DNA from: Bog-756 sp963699105
GTDB lineage: Bacteria > Actinomycetota > Acidimicrobiia > Acidimicrobiales > RAAP-2
Direction of reading: 5' to 3'
Length of the DNA stretch: 64,000 bases
NCBI GenBank assembly: GCA_963699105.1
Contig: CAVOTI010000001.1
Location: forward strand, 930,001 to 994,000
Part shown: piece after piece, positions 53,350 to 61,926 of the stretch
How positions within the stretch are numbered: the first letter of the stretch is position 1
Layout of the letters: the number at the start of each line of letters is the position of its first letter
Notes under the pieces: generated by a model
The model's database searches: none
What the model was told of the DNA's origin: nothing
What the model saw: only the letters and a program-made list of their open reading frames with translations
Translations under genes and position numbers: made by a program

Positions 53350-54324
53350 CCGTCGTCCCCCGGCCGATCGTGATCGTCGGCGTACCTCGTTCGGGCACCA
53401 GCTGGACGATGCGGGCACTGGGCTCTGCCGATGGCGCCACCTGCATCCTCGAACCGGACAGTGAGGACAAGTGGCCGGCAGCCATCCATGCCAAACACCG
53501 TCTGGGGCGGTACCCGGTTCTGCGGCCGGGCGACCGGGCTCCCGCCTACCGGAGGCTGTGGGCGTGGACCCTTCAGGGGGCCCACGAACCCCGTCGGTCG
53601 GTACTGGCCCGCTATCTCCTCGCCGCCGGCGCCGAGGACCGGATCTTCGACGGCCACCGGGGTCCGGTCACCTGGGCGGCTTCCACCCTGGCCCGCGACC
53701 CACGTCTGGTACCGGCATCGGCGGCGTCGGCCGGGAGGGCAGCGGATCGTGGCCAAGTCCATCCATGCCCAATTCGCCATCGAGTGGATCGCCGCCGAGT
53801 TCGACGTCGAGGTGCTCTTCCTGCTCCGCCATCCGGCCAACGTGCTGGCCAGCTGGCTCGAGGTCAATCTCAAGGACTCGCGGTACTCCACCCTCGAGCA
53901 CCGTGACGACATCCGCCAGCGTTATGTCGAGCCCTGGGGGGTGCCGCTGCCCGGCCCGGACCCCATTGAGCGCAAGAGCTGGATGATCGGTCTCCTGACC
54001 GCCGCCGTCGAGGACACCTCGGCCCGCCATCCCGACTGGCACGTCCGTACCCATGAGCAACTGTGCACCGACCCCCCGGGACAGTTCCACCACCTCTTCG
54101 ACGACCTCGGACTCCCCTGGGGCACCAGCACCGAGGAGTTCCTCGAAAAGCACAACTCCCCCGGGTCCGGCTTCGTGGTGAAGCGGGTGGCCTCCGAGCT
54201 CAACGGCTCGTGGCAACGGCGGCTGGACGACGACCAGTTGACCACGTTGCGCCGGGTGCTGAGTTGGTTCCCCATCACCACTTGGAGCGACCAGGACTTC
54301 GTCCGCCACCGGGACGGTTCCTAG
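53346..54324 (+). pseudogene. Sulfotransferase, frameshifted near 53735
   Basis: Two frames form one protein of about 325 residues. The first (GTG 53346) has I-V-I-V-G-V-P-R-S-G-T-S-W, the PAPS loop with Arg15. The second, from about 53735, has I-V-A-K-S-I-H-A-Q, then F-L-L-R-H-P-A-N-V-L-A-S-W (3'-phosphate binding) and the E-K-H-N-S-P-G tail. Removing one G from the run in GGGAGGGCAGCGG restores a continuous frame, and total length 3n+1 agrees with one extra base. Coupled to the GT2 gene by GTGA. If the shift is real the gene is dead; otherwise it is the fourth sulfotransferase of the set. Confidence 0.82.
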
Positions 54325-54373
54325 CCAGCCCGTCGCCACGCCATCCGGGGGATGGGTCACGCCACGGGACAGA

Positions 54374-54379
54374 TATAGT
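54374..54379 (+). promoter_or_regulatory. Candidate -10 element before the sulfotransferase at 54471
   Basis: TATAGT on the plus strand, 92 bases before ATG 54471 and 50 after the previous stop. Confidence 0.45.
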
Positions 54380-54470
54380 GCTGCGGCGCCCTCCAGAGGT
54401 CAGGTCCGAGTGAGGGGCGAGGAGCGATCGTGGAAATCCCCACACTGCCGACGGCCCGGGGCAACCATCG

Positions 54471-55376
54471 ATGAGCACGCCGATCGGCGCCAGGCTCCGG
54501 GACTCGGCAAGTTACCTGTTCATACGGAGCCCCGACGCCTTCCAGTACCGCGTGTTGCACGCTCTGGGCAAGGAGGCGAAGTGGGCGTCGGGAACCCCGC
54601 CCGTGGCCCCGCCCGCACCCGAGGGTATGCGTACGGGAGCACCGGACTTTGTCGGTGTCGGGGCGGCCAAGTCCGGCACCACGTGGTGGTTCAGCCTCCT
54701 CATGTCCCATCCCCAGGTCCACGTCGAGTACGACAAGGAGCTCAACTACTTCAACGAACCGTTCCTGAAGCGCCTGGACGCCGGGACGTGCACGCTGGCT
54801 GACGCCCAGGCGTACCAGGACTGGTTCCCCCGGCCGGAGGGCACCATCACCGGCGAATGGACTCCGCACTATGCGTTCGCCTACCGGCTCCCGCCCGTGC
54901 TCCGGGTGGCCGCTCCCGGGGCGAAGCTGATCTTCATGCTGCGCGACCCGGTGGAGCGCTACCGCTCCGACCTGTCGCGTCCGATGCCGTCCAGAGCTCT
55001 CGAACGCCTTCGGTACAAGTCGCTGGCCAACAGCATGTACTCGAACGTGCTGCAGCCCTGGGAGGACGTCTACGCCCCCGAGGAACTGCTGGTGCTCCAG
55101 TTCGAGGCGTGCGTCCGGTCCCCCGACGAGTACCTGACCGAGACGTTCCGCTTCCTCGGCGTCGATGACTCGTTCCGGCCACCGGAGATGCGCGCCCCGG
55201 TAAACACGTCGAAGAACAAGCAGGGCCTCGACCCCTTCGTCGTGAAGCAGCTCGTTCGTCTCTACACGCCGGACGTTCTGAACCTGGTGGAGCGCTACCC
55301 CGACATCGACCTTTCGCTGTGGCCGAACTTCGCCCACCTGACGAACCCTCCGGTCTTCCCCGCCCCTCCGACCTGA
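54471..55376 (+). CDS. PAPS-dependent sulfotransferase
   Basis: A 301-residue protein of the same subfamily as 51419. The loop reads G-A-A-K-S-G-T-T-W-W (Lys67), then Y-D-K-E-L-N-Y-F, G-E-W-T-P-H-Y, M-L-R-D-P-V-E-R-Y-R-S and V-L-Q-F-E-A. The ending D-I-D-L-S-L-W-P-N-F matches the neighbours. All expected PAPS residues are present. It is a single-gene unit, convergent with the GT4 gene. Confidence 0.9.
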   Translation: MSTPIGARLRDSASYLFIRSPDAFQYRVLHALGKEAKWASGTPPVAPPAPEGMRTGAPDFVGVGAAKSGTTWWFSLLMSHPQVHVEYDKELNYFNEPFLKRLDAGTCTLADAQAYQDWFPRPEGTITGEWTPHYAFAYRLPPVLRVAAPGAKLIFMLRDPVERYRSDLSRPMPSRALERLRYKSLANSMYSNVLQPWEDVYAPEELLVLQFEACVRSPDEYLTETFRFLGVDDSFRPPEMRAPVNTSKNKQGLDPFVVKQLVRLYTPDVLNLVERYPDIDLSLWPNFAHLTNPPVFPAPPT

Positions 55377-55411
55377 CCGGGCCCCGTCGTGATCAACCCG
55401 GCGACTGCCCA

Positions 55412-56605
55412 TCAAGCCCGGTTCGGACCATCGTCGGCGAGCACGGCCTTCCACACCTGTTCGATCTCTTGCACCATGCCTTCTACCGGGTGCCGTCGAG
55501 CGGCCTGGGCCGCAGCCACCCCCAGTGCCGTCCGCTGCTCCGGGTCGGCGAGAAGTCCTTCGACGGCGGCCGCGGTAGCCGCCACATCGTCGACGGGGAC
55601 GAGGATACCGGTGACCCCGCTATCGATGAGCGACCGCGGACCGCTGGCGTCGGCGGCAATGACCGCCTTTCCGGCGGCGCCGGCCTCGACGACGGCGAGT
55701 CCGAAGGACTCTCGCTTGGCCAGGTGGAGGACGACGTCGGCCGCATCCACGATGTCATCCTTCAACTGGTCGGAGACAAAGCCGGTCATCGTGATCGTCT
55801 GGTCGAGTCCGAGCTCCGCTCGCAGTTCCCTCACCCTGCGGGCATAGGCGACGTCGCCCTCGCCTCCGCAGATGATCCCGCGTACATCCGGGTACGACTC
55901 GGCCACACGCTGCATGACCCGAACGAATTCGAGCTGCGACTTGAGGTAGGTCAGTCTCCCCAGCGTGACCACCACCGGCGTGGCTTGGCCGATGCCAAGC
56001 GCTCGCCTGGCTCGTGGCCCGTCACCTTGCTGGAAGCGGTCGAAGGAGATGCCGGGCAGGATCGTCGACGTCGGAGTGGCCCGACTCGGAGGCCCACTCT
56101 CGGCGGCCCGGGCGGTACCAAAGATCACCCAGTCGGGATGCAGCAGCTCGAGCAGCCGGGCCGACACCTTGCGCCGGGCCGACAGGAGCCGCTTGGGTGA
56201 GGAGCCCCGGAGCGGATCGAATATCACCCAGACCAGGGGGACCCTGGAGCGCCGAGCGCCGAGGCTGGCCCCGAGGAGGGCAGAGCTGCCGCTGGCGTGC
56301 ACCAGGTCGATACCTTCTCGGCAGATGATGTCCTTCAGCTCGGAGGACACATGGGCGACATTGCGGATGTCGCGCCATCGGGTCTGGGGAACCACGTGTA
56401 CCGGGATCCCTTCGGCTCGGACGGCATCTGGCCACGAACCTTCGGCCAGGCTTGCGAACGAGATCGTGAACTGCTCCCGATCAGCTCGGTGGAGCAGCTC
56501 GTCGAGCATCATCTGGGCTCCCCCCTCACAGTCTCCTGTCGATTCGACGAGGAGCACGTGGGGATGGGACGCAGGGCTTTGCTTTTGCGATGGTTTCGGC
56601 GTCAT
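55412..56605 (-). CDS. GT4 family glycosyltransferase
   Basis: A 397-residue GT-B enzyme. The acceptor half starts V-L-L-V-E-S-T-G-D-C-E-G-G-A-Q; the donor half has V-T-L-G-R-L-T-Y-L-K-S-Q, I-I-C-G-G-E-G-D and the E-x7-E motif in K-R-E-S-F-G-L-A-V-V-E-A. The opening G-G-A-x and the L-G-R-L-x-x-x-K motif are standard. ATG 56605 has GGAG nearby. Transcribed alone, convergent with a sulfotransferase (35 bp between stops). Confidence 0.9.
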   Translation of the reverse strand: MTPKPSQKQSPASHPHVLLVESTGDCEGGAQMMLDELLHRADREQFTISFASLAEGSWPDAVRAEGIPVHVVPQTRWRDIRNVAHVSSELKDIICREGIDLVHASGSSALLGASLGARRSRVPLVWVIFDPLRGSSPKRLLSARRKVSARLLELLHPDWVIFGTARAAESGPPSRATPTSTILPGISFDRFQQGDGPRARRALGIGQATPVVVTLGRLTYLKSQLEFVRVMQRVAESYPDVRGIICGGEGDVAYARRVRELRAELGLDQTITMTGFVSDQLKDDIVDAADVVLHLAKRESFGLAVVEAGAAGKAVIAADASGPRSLIDSGVTGILVPVDDVAATAAAVEGLLADPEQRTALGVAAAQAARRHPVEGMVQEIEQVWKAVLADDGPNRA

Positions 56606-56883
56606 ACATCTCCATCATGCTGCCGGGAATCGAGAGCCTAACGGGGTTCTGTGTCCGACCTTCTCCTGATGACAGAGTCGTCGACCAGCTGGTGGCGGTG
56701 ACGAATCTGGTCGACCCGACCGGATGGTGGGAGCCAAGCGCCGCCGTGTTGTCATTCGGTTTCGGATGTCACGCCCTCTTTTCTGTTGTCCCACCGATCG
56801 AATAACGGAGTCCGGGTTTCGCCTACCGGTGCCGTGCACTACGATGCGGCCATTGGCTGCAATGGCCGCAAGGGAATGGCGCA
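56606..56883. other. Divergent intergenic region with promoter
   Basis: Separates the GT4 gene (minus) from a methyltransferase (plus). TACGAT at 56840-56845 is a good -10 for the plus gene, and AGGGA lies eight bases before its ATG. An imperfect hairpin, GGCCATTGG/CTGCAATGGCC, lies in the leader at 56849-56868. No gene seen. Confidence 0.45.
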
Positions 56884-57738
56884 ATGACTGACTACGACGC
56901 AGCGGCCCACTGGTCCAAGGTGGCGGCCAAGGCCGGCGAAAGAGACGCAGACGGTCGCTTGGTGGCCGGCGACGATGCTCCCTACTACCGCTACAAGCGC
57001 CGGCTATTCCTCGACAAGTTCCTCTCACAGATCCAAATCGAGGGTAAGGACGTCCTCGAAGTCGGATGCGGCCCCGGTGGCAATCTGGCCGAGATGCTGC
57101 CCCGACATCCGCGGCGTCTCGTCGGTTGCGACGTGGCGCCGGCCATGGTCGATGCTGCCCGTCGGGGACAGCCAGCCGACGGCGCAGATGTCATCCTCAT
57201 CGATGGCAATTCGCTTCCCTTTGCCGACCAAGAGTTTGACGTGGCTCTCACTGTGACGGTGCTGATGCACAATCCTGAGGAGCGCAAGGATCGGCTCATT
57301 GGGGAAATGTGCCGGGTCTCCAAATCCCACGTCTATCTCATCGAAGACACCTTCCCGGGTACTCCGGATACCCAGGCGCCCCAGGCGCCAACCCCCGTCT
57401 CGACTACCGCCACCGAGGGGACAAGCGGAACACCGGGATCGTATGGGAGCTTCTTCCCTCGCTCCGTGCCGCAGTACGCCGAGTCATGCGCAGCTGAGGG
57501 CTTCGAATTGGTGGATACCCGGTATTTGGAAACATTCGCAAGCCACTACCTATTCGCCCTGCTCAACAACAAGCTCGACAAACGACGCACATCGGAGGGC
57601 GAGCAGTTCTCTCGGCTCCACTGGTGGATCGAGACACTGCTGCAGCCCATCACGCACCAACTCGATCATGTGATCCGGCGGCCGGGGGGGGAACTGACCC
57701 TCATGGTGTTCGATCGAGCTGAAGGGGCTGCGAGCTGA
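56884..57738 (+). CDS. SAM-dependent methyltransferase
   Basis: A 284-residue class I methyltransferase: V-L-E-V-G-C-G-P-G-G-N-L (motif I), G-C-D-V-A-P-A-M-V, and F-D-V-A-L-T-V-T-V-L-M-H-N. A low-complexity loop (T-P-D-T-Q-A-P-Q-A-P-T-P) interrupts the C-terminal half near residue 160. ATG 56884 has AGGGA eight bases upstream. From here to about 59 kb codon use is less extreme in G+C than in the central genes. Substrate unknown; a glycan methylase by context. Confidence 0.85.
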   Translation: MTDYDAAAHWSKVAAKAGERDADGRLVAGDDAPYYRYKRRLFLDKFLSQIQIEGKDVLEVGCGPGGNLAEMLPRHPRRLVGCDVAPAMVDAARRGQPADGADVILIDGNSLPFADQEFDVALTVTVLMHNPEERKDRLIGEMCRVSKSHVYLIEDTFPGTPDTQAPQAPTPVSTTATEGTSGTPGSYGSFFPRSVPQYAESCAAEGFELVDTRYLETFASHYLFALLNNKLDKRRTSEGEQFSRLHWWIETLLQPITHQLDHVIRRPGGELTLMVFDRAEGAAS

Positions 57739-57892
57739 AGTGGCTGAACGAGGCGGTCACCGAACCCCGAGTTGACCGAGAGATTCTCCTACCGGTGCCA
57801 GGCTGGCCCCTGACCGTGTTCCTTGGCGGAGCCGCAGCCTTCCTCGGCGGAGCCACAGCCCACACCATTGGCCGTGTTCCGAGCTCGAAGGC

Positions 57893-58075
57893 CTACGTCG
57901 CCTTCGCCGCGGCGGTGACGCGGCGGTTGGCCACCTCGGACAACAACGAGGTGCCGGCGTGGGACAGCAGATCCGCCCGGCCAGCGGTCACCTTCACCGA
58001 CTTGGTGGAGCGAGGGATCCCATCCCTCCTGGCGCCGTAGCCCGGCGTACAGCGAGACAAAACACGCCCGAACAC
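57893..58075 (-). pseudogene. Possible N-terminal fragment of an IS1380-type transposase
   Basis: A 60-codon frame contains V-K-V-T-A-G-R-A-D-L-L-S-H-A-G-T-S-L-L. V-T-A-x-x-x-x-L-V-S-H-A-G-x-x-L-L is the opening of many IS1380-family transposases in actinobacteria. The frame then stops and nothing of the DDE core follows. The match is short, so the call is tentative. Confidence 0.35.
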
Positions 58076-58100
58076 TCGGGCGGCTCTGTTCCCCGGTGAG

Positions 58101-58106
58101 TACCAT
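58101..58106 (+). promoter_or_regulatory. Leaderless-type -10 element before the methyltransferase at 58114
   Basis: TACCAT, then CGGGCCC (seven bases), then GTG 58114. It decides between GTG 58096 and GTG 58114 in favour of the latter. Confidence 0.55.
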
Positions 58107-58113
58107 CGGGCCC

Positions 58114-59079
58114 GTGGGTTCTGCAGAGATGTCGGCGGTGACGGCCAAGCACTGGGACAGCTATGTGGAGAAGCACATGGTCACCGGATACGACAACAAT
58201 CGCGCCGAATGGATGGCACATCCGGTGGTCCAGCAGTACCGACGGGACATGTCAGGGGCGGGCTCCGAGGCAGAGTGGCTCGTCTCCGGCTTCCTGGGGG
58301 ACAGGAGTGTCGAACGCGCCATCGGCATCGGGGTCGGCCATGGCCTGTTCGAACTCGGACTCCTCAGTGCAGGTGCCGCCGCCTTCTTCGAACTCTACGA
58401 TCTGTCGCCGAAAGCGCTCGACGAGGCTCAGGCCTCAGCCGCGCGCCTCGGTCTGTCGGGACGCATTGCCTCTCACGTCGGCGATATCAGTGACGTCGAC
58501 CTGGCCCCCAACAGGTTCGGTCTCGCCACCTTCTACAGCTCGCTTCATCACGTGGTCGATCTCGAAGGTCTCGTGCCGAAGGTGGCCCGAGCTCTGCAAG
58601 ACGACGGGGTCCTCTTTGCCGCCGAGTACATCGGCCCCAATCGCTTCGCCTACGGTGAGGCCGAGTTGGAGCTGGCCCGTGAGCTCTTCGACAGTCTCGA
58701 CAAGAGCCTGCTCCGCATCTGGCGCCCCAAGCACAAGTGGCGACGCCGGCTCCGGGGACTGCCCCCGCCGCCGCCGAGACCGAAATTGAAGTCTCCCGAT
58801 CCCGCCCGCATCGCCGCCGCCGATCCCACGGAGGCCGTGCACTCGGCGGAGATTCTGGCCACTCTGGGCAAGTCCTTCGGACACGTCCACGTCACGGCGA
58901 TGGGTGGGGCGCTTGCCCTCCCGATTTGGCCCGGATTGGACCACGACTACATCTTCGAATCGGAGAGCGGCGTCCGGTTCGTCGAGATGTTGATTGCGTT
59001 CGACCGGGCGCTCACCGAGTCGGGACGGATCCCGAGCTATTTCGCCCTGATCGCCGCCACCAATCCTCTCGTCCGCTGA
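58114..59079 (+). CDS. SAM-dependent methyltransferase
   Basis: A 321-residue protein. A-I-G-I-G-V-G-H-G-L-F stands for motif I, followed by Y-D-L-S-P-K-A-L-D and the acidic G-D-I-S-D-V-D, then F-Y-S-S-L-H-H-V-V-D and L-Q-D-D-G-V-L-F-A-A-E-Y. A Pro-rich insert (L-P-P-P-P-P-R-P-K) divides the C-terminal part near residue 225. The H-H-V-V and A-A-E-Y combination resembles methyltransferases of O-antigen loci. Start chosen from the leaderless promoter spacing. Confidence 0.82.
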   Translation: MGSAEMSAVTAKHWDSYVEKHMVTGYDNNRAEWMAHPVVQQYRRDMSGAGSEAEWLVSGFLGDRSVERAIGIGVGHGLFELGLLSAGAAAFFELYDLSPKALDEAQASAARLGLSGRIASHVGDISDVDLAPNRFGLATFYSSLHHVVDLEGLVPKVARALQDDGVLFAAEYIGPNRFAYGEAELELARELFDSLDKSLLRIWRPKHKWRRRLRGLPPPPPRPKLKSPDPARIAAADPTEAVHSAEILATLGKSFGHVHVTAMGGALALPIWPGLDHDYIFESESGVRFVEMLIAFDRALTESGRIPSYFALIAATNPLVR

Positions 59080-59133
59080 GCGGGAATCGGCGCCGCTCCC
59101 GGTCGTCCCTGCCGGATCCGCCGGGGGAAGCCG

Positions 59134-59793
59134 TCACCCCGGGCCCGACGGCGCCTTTCTAGCGAAGTGGACGGCATAGCCGGCACGGCCCAAGGTCGCC
59201 CGCTCGATCACCGTGAGGTCGGCTTCGGACGCCATGCGGTCGAAGTCGGAAATGTCGTAGCCTCGCACGCTTACGCCGCGTCGTCCGTACCGGTACTGCC
59301 TGAGGGTGGTCCGGATGCCGTGTGACGGGAACGAGCCCACCACATGAGGTGCGGCCCGACCCATGCGGGACAAGAGGTCGACCGGCCGGTCCACATAGTC
59401 GAAGACCCCAAGAGCCGCCGCCACGTCGAAGGCGTCGACCTCGTCGAGTTGCTCCCAACCCCGTTGCTCGACCTCGATCAGTCCGGGGTAGATAGAAGCC
59501 TGTTCGGTGGCCAGGGCCACCATGGCCTGGGCCGGATCGATTCCCGTGACGTGGATGCCGCGGTCGGCCAGTGGAGCAAAGAGCGGGCCGCTCCCGCACC
59601 CCACATCGAGAACCCGTGTAGCCGACACTCCCTCGGCGGTGTCGACGGCGAAACGCAGTCGGTCGAAGAGTGCGCCCCGTCCCAGCATGCGGGATACGGG
59701 TTCGCTCTTGTAGAAGGCGGCGAACCGGGCGGCCCGGTTCTGGAAGTACGACTCGAATTCGTCAGGCGACTCGGCCACAGGTCTCGCTTCCAT
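59134..59793 (-). CDS. SAM-dependent methyltransferase
   Basis: A 219-residue compact class I enzyme: V-L-D-V-G-C-G-S-G-P-L-F, V-T-G-I-D-P-A-Q-A-M, then V-A-A-A-L-G-V-F-D-Y-V. R-Q-Y-R-Y-G-R-R-G near the end is a basic patch. ATG 59793 lies inside the deacetylase gene, overlapping it by 32 bases; a GTG at 59778 is an alternative. Third gene of an operon with GT4 and deacetylase, so it may methylate the same sugar the deacetylase exposes. Confidence 0.85.
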   Translation of the reverse strand: MEARPVAESPDEFESYFQNRAARFAAFYKSEPVSRMLGRGALFDRLRFAVDTAEGVSATRVLDVGCGSGPLFAPLADRGIHVTGIDPAQAMVALATEQASIYPGLIEVEQRGWEQLDEVDAFDVAAALGVFDYVDRPVDLLSRMGRAAPHVVGSFPSHGIRTTLRQYRYGRRGVSVRGYDISDFDRMASEADLTVIERATLGRAGYAVHFARKAPSGPG

Positions 59794-60502
59794 AGTGCTG
59801 CAACAGCCGGGAGAACAGGCCAGCAACCCGCTCCCGCCCGACCAGCTGTTTAGCCAGTGCGATGGAGCGTATCGAAGACATCCCGGGAAGCGTGGCACCA
59901 AAGTCATAGGAGTGGTAGTAGAGAACGACCGGTTCGGGACTGGACCCGATGACCAGATCGACAGCTGCGGCCGGTAACATCCGCTGGTAGCTGCCGCCGC
60001 CGACCGGAAAGTGGAACCGCGTCAGCACCGGAAGCTCGCCCACGGGCGACCCGGCCCCCAGGACGCACCGGTCGGAGACATAGCGGTACCCTGCTTCCGC
60101 CACCATGTCGCGATAGTGGGCGAGTTCGACCGTCTGGGGAACGTCAAAGCGGGGCGAGCGGAACCCCGTGACCGGTGCCTGAAGCAGGTCCTCGACCATC
60201 TCCCGACCCTTTCGGAGCCACTCCACCAGCTCCTTGGGGTCCTCGGGAAGCCGGCCGTGATCCGGTCCGTGGCAGCCGATCTCGTGACCGCCGGCGATCA
60301 GTCCGGCCAGATCGGAGCGTACCCGGTCGGCATAATTTCCGACCACGAACAATGTCACCGCCGCCTCTCCCGTCGATTGGAGGAGGGACGCCAGACCGGT
60401 CAGGCCGCTGCGGGCTGCCGCCGGACGAGGGAGGGCTTCGCCCAGTTCGGCCATACCGTCGTAAAAATCTTCGACGTCGACCGTCATGCATACCGTCGGC
60501 AT
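59762..60502 (-). CDS. Polysaccharide deacetylase (NodB-like, CE4)
   Basis: A 246-residue enzyme without signal peptide. T-V-D-V-E-D-F at residues 7-13 carries the catalytic-type Asp, as in the DUF3473/exopolysaccharide-locus deacetylases (XrtA-associated type). G-H-E-I-G-C-H-G-P-D-H supplies the metal-binding His pair, and G-F-R-S-P-R-F and Y-Y-H-S-Y-D-F follow. These remove N-acetyl groups from a glycan or lipid-linked sugar. ATG 60502 lies two bases after the GT4 stop; the longer frame upstream runs inside that gene. A free amine made here would be a natural target for sulfation. Confidence 0.9.
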   Translation of the reverse strand: MPTVCMTVDVEDFYDGMAELGEALPRPAAARSGLTGLASLLQSTGEAAVTLFVVGNYADRVRSDLAGLIAGGHEIGCHGPDHGRLPEDPKELVEWLRKGREMVEDLLQAPVTGFRSPRFDVPQTVELAHYRDMVAEAGYRYVSDRCVLGAGSPVGELPVLTRFHFPVGGGSYQRMLPAAAVDLVIGSSPEPVVLYYHSYDFGATLPGMSSIRSIALAKQLVGRERVAGLFSRLLQHYGSETCGRVA

Positions 60503-60504
60503 GC

Positions 60505-61620
60505 CTACTCCTCGGCCAGGGCGGCGTAGACCCCACGGAGACGTTCGACCACTCGATCCTCCGAAAAGCGCGCCACCACCCACTGTCGGCTCGACGATCC
60601 GAGCTCGACCCGGCGGTCGGGGTCCTTGAGCAGTGACTCGACCAGGGCGCCGAGGGCGACCCGGTCCCCCCGGGGAACCAGTAAGCCGAGGTGAGGATCG
60701 ATGACTTCGCGCACTCCTCGGATGTCGTAGGCGACCACGGCAATGCCCATGGCCGAAGCCTCCATGGCCACCCGCGGAATCCCTTCACGGTAGGAAGGGA
60801 GGACGACCAGGTCGGCCGAAGCCAGGTAGGGACGGACATCCTCGACTGCTCCCACGAACTCCACCGTGCCGGCAGCCGCCGCCAGATCCTCTTCGGTCAG
60901 GGCGTCGTGCTGGTCGTATTCGAACGGGCCGACGTGCACGAACCGGGCTCGGTCGGCCAGCAACGCAGCCAGGGCCAGGAAGTCGGCGCACCCCTTCTCC
61001 CGCACCAGCCGTCCCACCATCATCACGATGGGCTTAGGAGAGGACAGGGCCGGCTCGATCGGGGACAAGAAGTGGTCGATGACGATTCCGTTCCCCACAT
61101 AGGTCACCTTGGCATCAGGACAGATGTGTGCCTCCGGCAGTGCCCTGGCGTCCTGGCGGCTCTGGACGAGGACATGGGTGGCCCAGCTGCAGCACCACCG
61201 TTCGAAGCACCAGCCCAACACATTCGCCAGCCTGGCATTGCCGGCGAAGTACAGGGCGCCGTGGATGGTGTAGATGGCCGGGATCCCTGCCAGCCTGGCG
61301 GCAGGAAGGCCGAGGAAGGAAGCCTTGGGAGTGTGGGTCTGGGCGAAATCGAATCGCCGGCTGGCGAAGAACCGCCACAGTCCGAGGAATGAAGCGAAGT
61401 CGGACAGGGCAAACTCTCGCCGGATGGGCAGAACCTCGACGTCGAGGCCCTCGGGAGCATCGTCGTAGGGGTCGCCGCTGATGACAGTCCAGTCGACCTC
61501 GGCCAGTGCTCGCAGCTGGTTGGCCAACAGGACCCGGGCCGTCAGCGAGGTGGTGACCACCCGGCACCCCCGGAGGGGGCGGGTCGGTGTCCTCACCACG
61601 GGACCGGACATCGACGCCAT
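60505..61620 (-). CDS. GT4 family glycosyltransferase
   Basis: A 371-residue GT-B enzyme. The start has V-T-T-S-L-T-A-R-V-L-L-A-N-Q-L, the pattern of PglA/WbpH-type N-acetylgalactosaminyltransferases, with D-F-A-Q-T-H-T-P-K-A and Y-T-I-H-G-A-L-Y-F. The donor half has V-M-M-V-G-R-L-V-R-E-K-G and Y-R-E-G-I-P-R-V-A-M-E-A (E-x7-E). ATG 61620 follows GGGGGAG by about nine bases. TATAGT lies upstream at 61716-61711. First gene of the GT4-deacetylase-methyltransferase operon. Confidence 0.9.
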   Translation of the reverse strand: MASMSGPVVRTPTRPLRGCRVVTTSLTARVLLANQLRALAEVDWTVISGDPYDDAPEGLDVEVLPIRREFALSDFASFLGLWRFFASRRFDFAQTHTPKASFLGLPAARLAGIPAIYTIHGALYFAGNARLANVLGWCFERWCCSWATHVLVQSRQDARALPEAHICPDAKVTYVGNGIVIDHFLSPIEPALSSPKPIVMMVGRLVREKGCADFLALAALLADRARFVHVGPFEYDQHDALTEEDLAAAAGTVEFVGAVEDVRPYLASADLVVLPSYREGIPRVAMEASAMGIAVVAYDIRGVREVIDPHLGLLVPRGDRVALGALVESLLKDPDRRVELGSSSRQWVVARFSEDRVVERLRGVYAALAEE

Positions 61621-61710
61621 AGCTACCCCACTCCCCCTCGAAACGGGTTGGACGACCTGCACTCCGGTCATCGCCGACTACCAGCGGTGCGAGTGCTCCG
61701 AGCCGACAAG

Positions 61711-61716
61711 ACTATA
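61711..61716 (-). promoter_or_regulatory. Candidate -10 element of the GT4-deacetylase operon
   Basis: TATAGT on the minus strand, 91 bases before ATG 61620. Confidence 0.45.
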
Positions 61717-61912
61717 ACGGCCAACCGAGATGCGTCGTGACCCCACCTGTCGCCGTGGATGGAATTCGAGTCGACTCCCCCGATCCAACGGGCTGGCCAT
61801 CGACGTCCGACTTCGATACGGAGTACCGAGCTCGAGCATCGTGACAGTGGAACGACAGTGGGAAGGTCGGCTCGGACCCCACCAACCCACTACTGGTGAC
61901 GGACGGCTGAGA

Positions 61913-61918
61913 TACCCT
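61913..61918 (+). promoter_or_regulatory. Leaderless-type -10 element before the right-edge gene
   Basis: TACCCT, then eight bases (TGGCGCCG), then GTG 61927. Confidence 0.45.
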
Positions 61919-61926
61919 TGGCGCCG

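Larger units (their letters stand above)
57739..58113. other. Intergenic region holding a possible transposase remnant
   Basis: 375 bases between two methyltransferase genes. Besides the possible IS1380-type remnant, it has a short imperfect direct repeat: GGCGGAGCCGCAGCC and GGCGGAGCCACAGCC, 21 bases apart near 57825-57860. The plus-strand frame at 57795-58040 follows no protein pattern. Confidence 0.4.
61621..61926. other. Divergent intergenic region
   Basis: 306 bases between the GT4 operon and the right-edge gene. Contains the TATAGT and TACCCT elements listed separately. No coding pattern or clear hairpin. Confidence 0.4.

Noticed and set aside
57795..58040. 81-codon plus-strand frame
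   Set aside because: Alanine-rich start arises from a short direct repeat; no ribosome site or family pattern.
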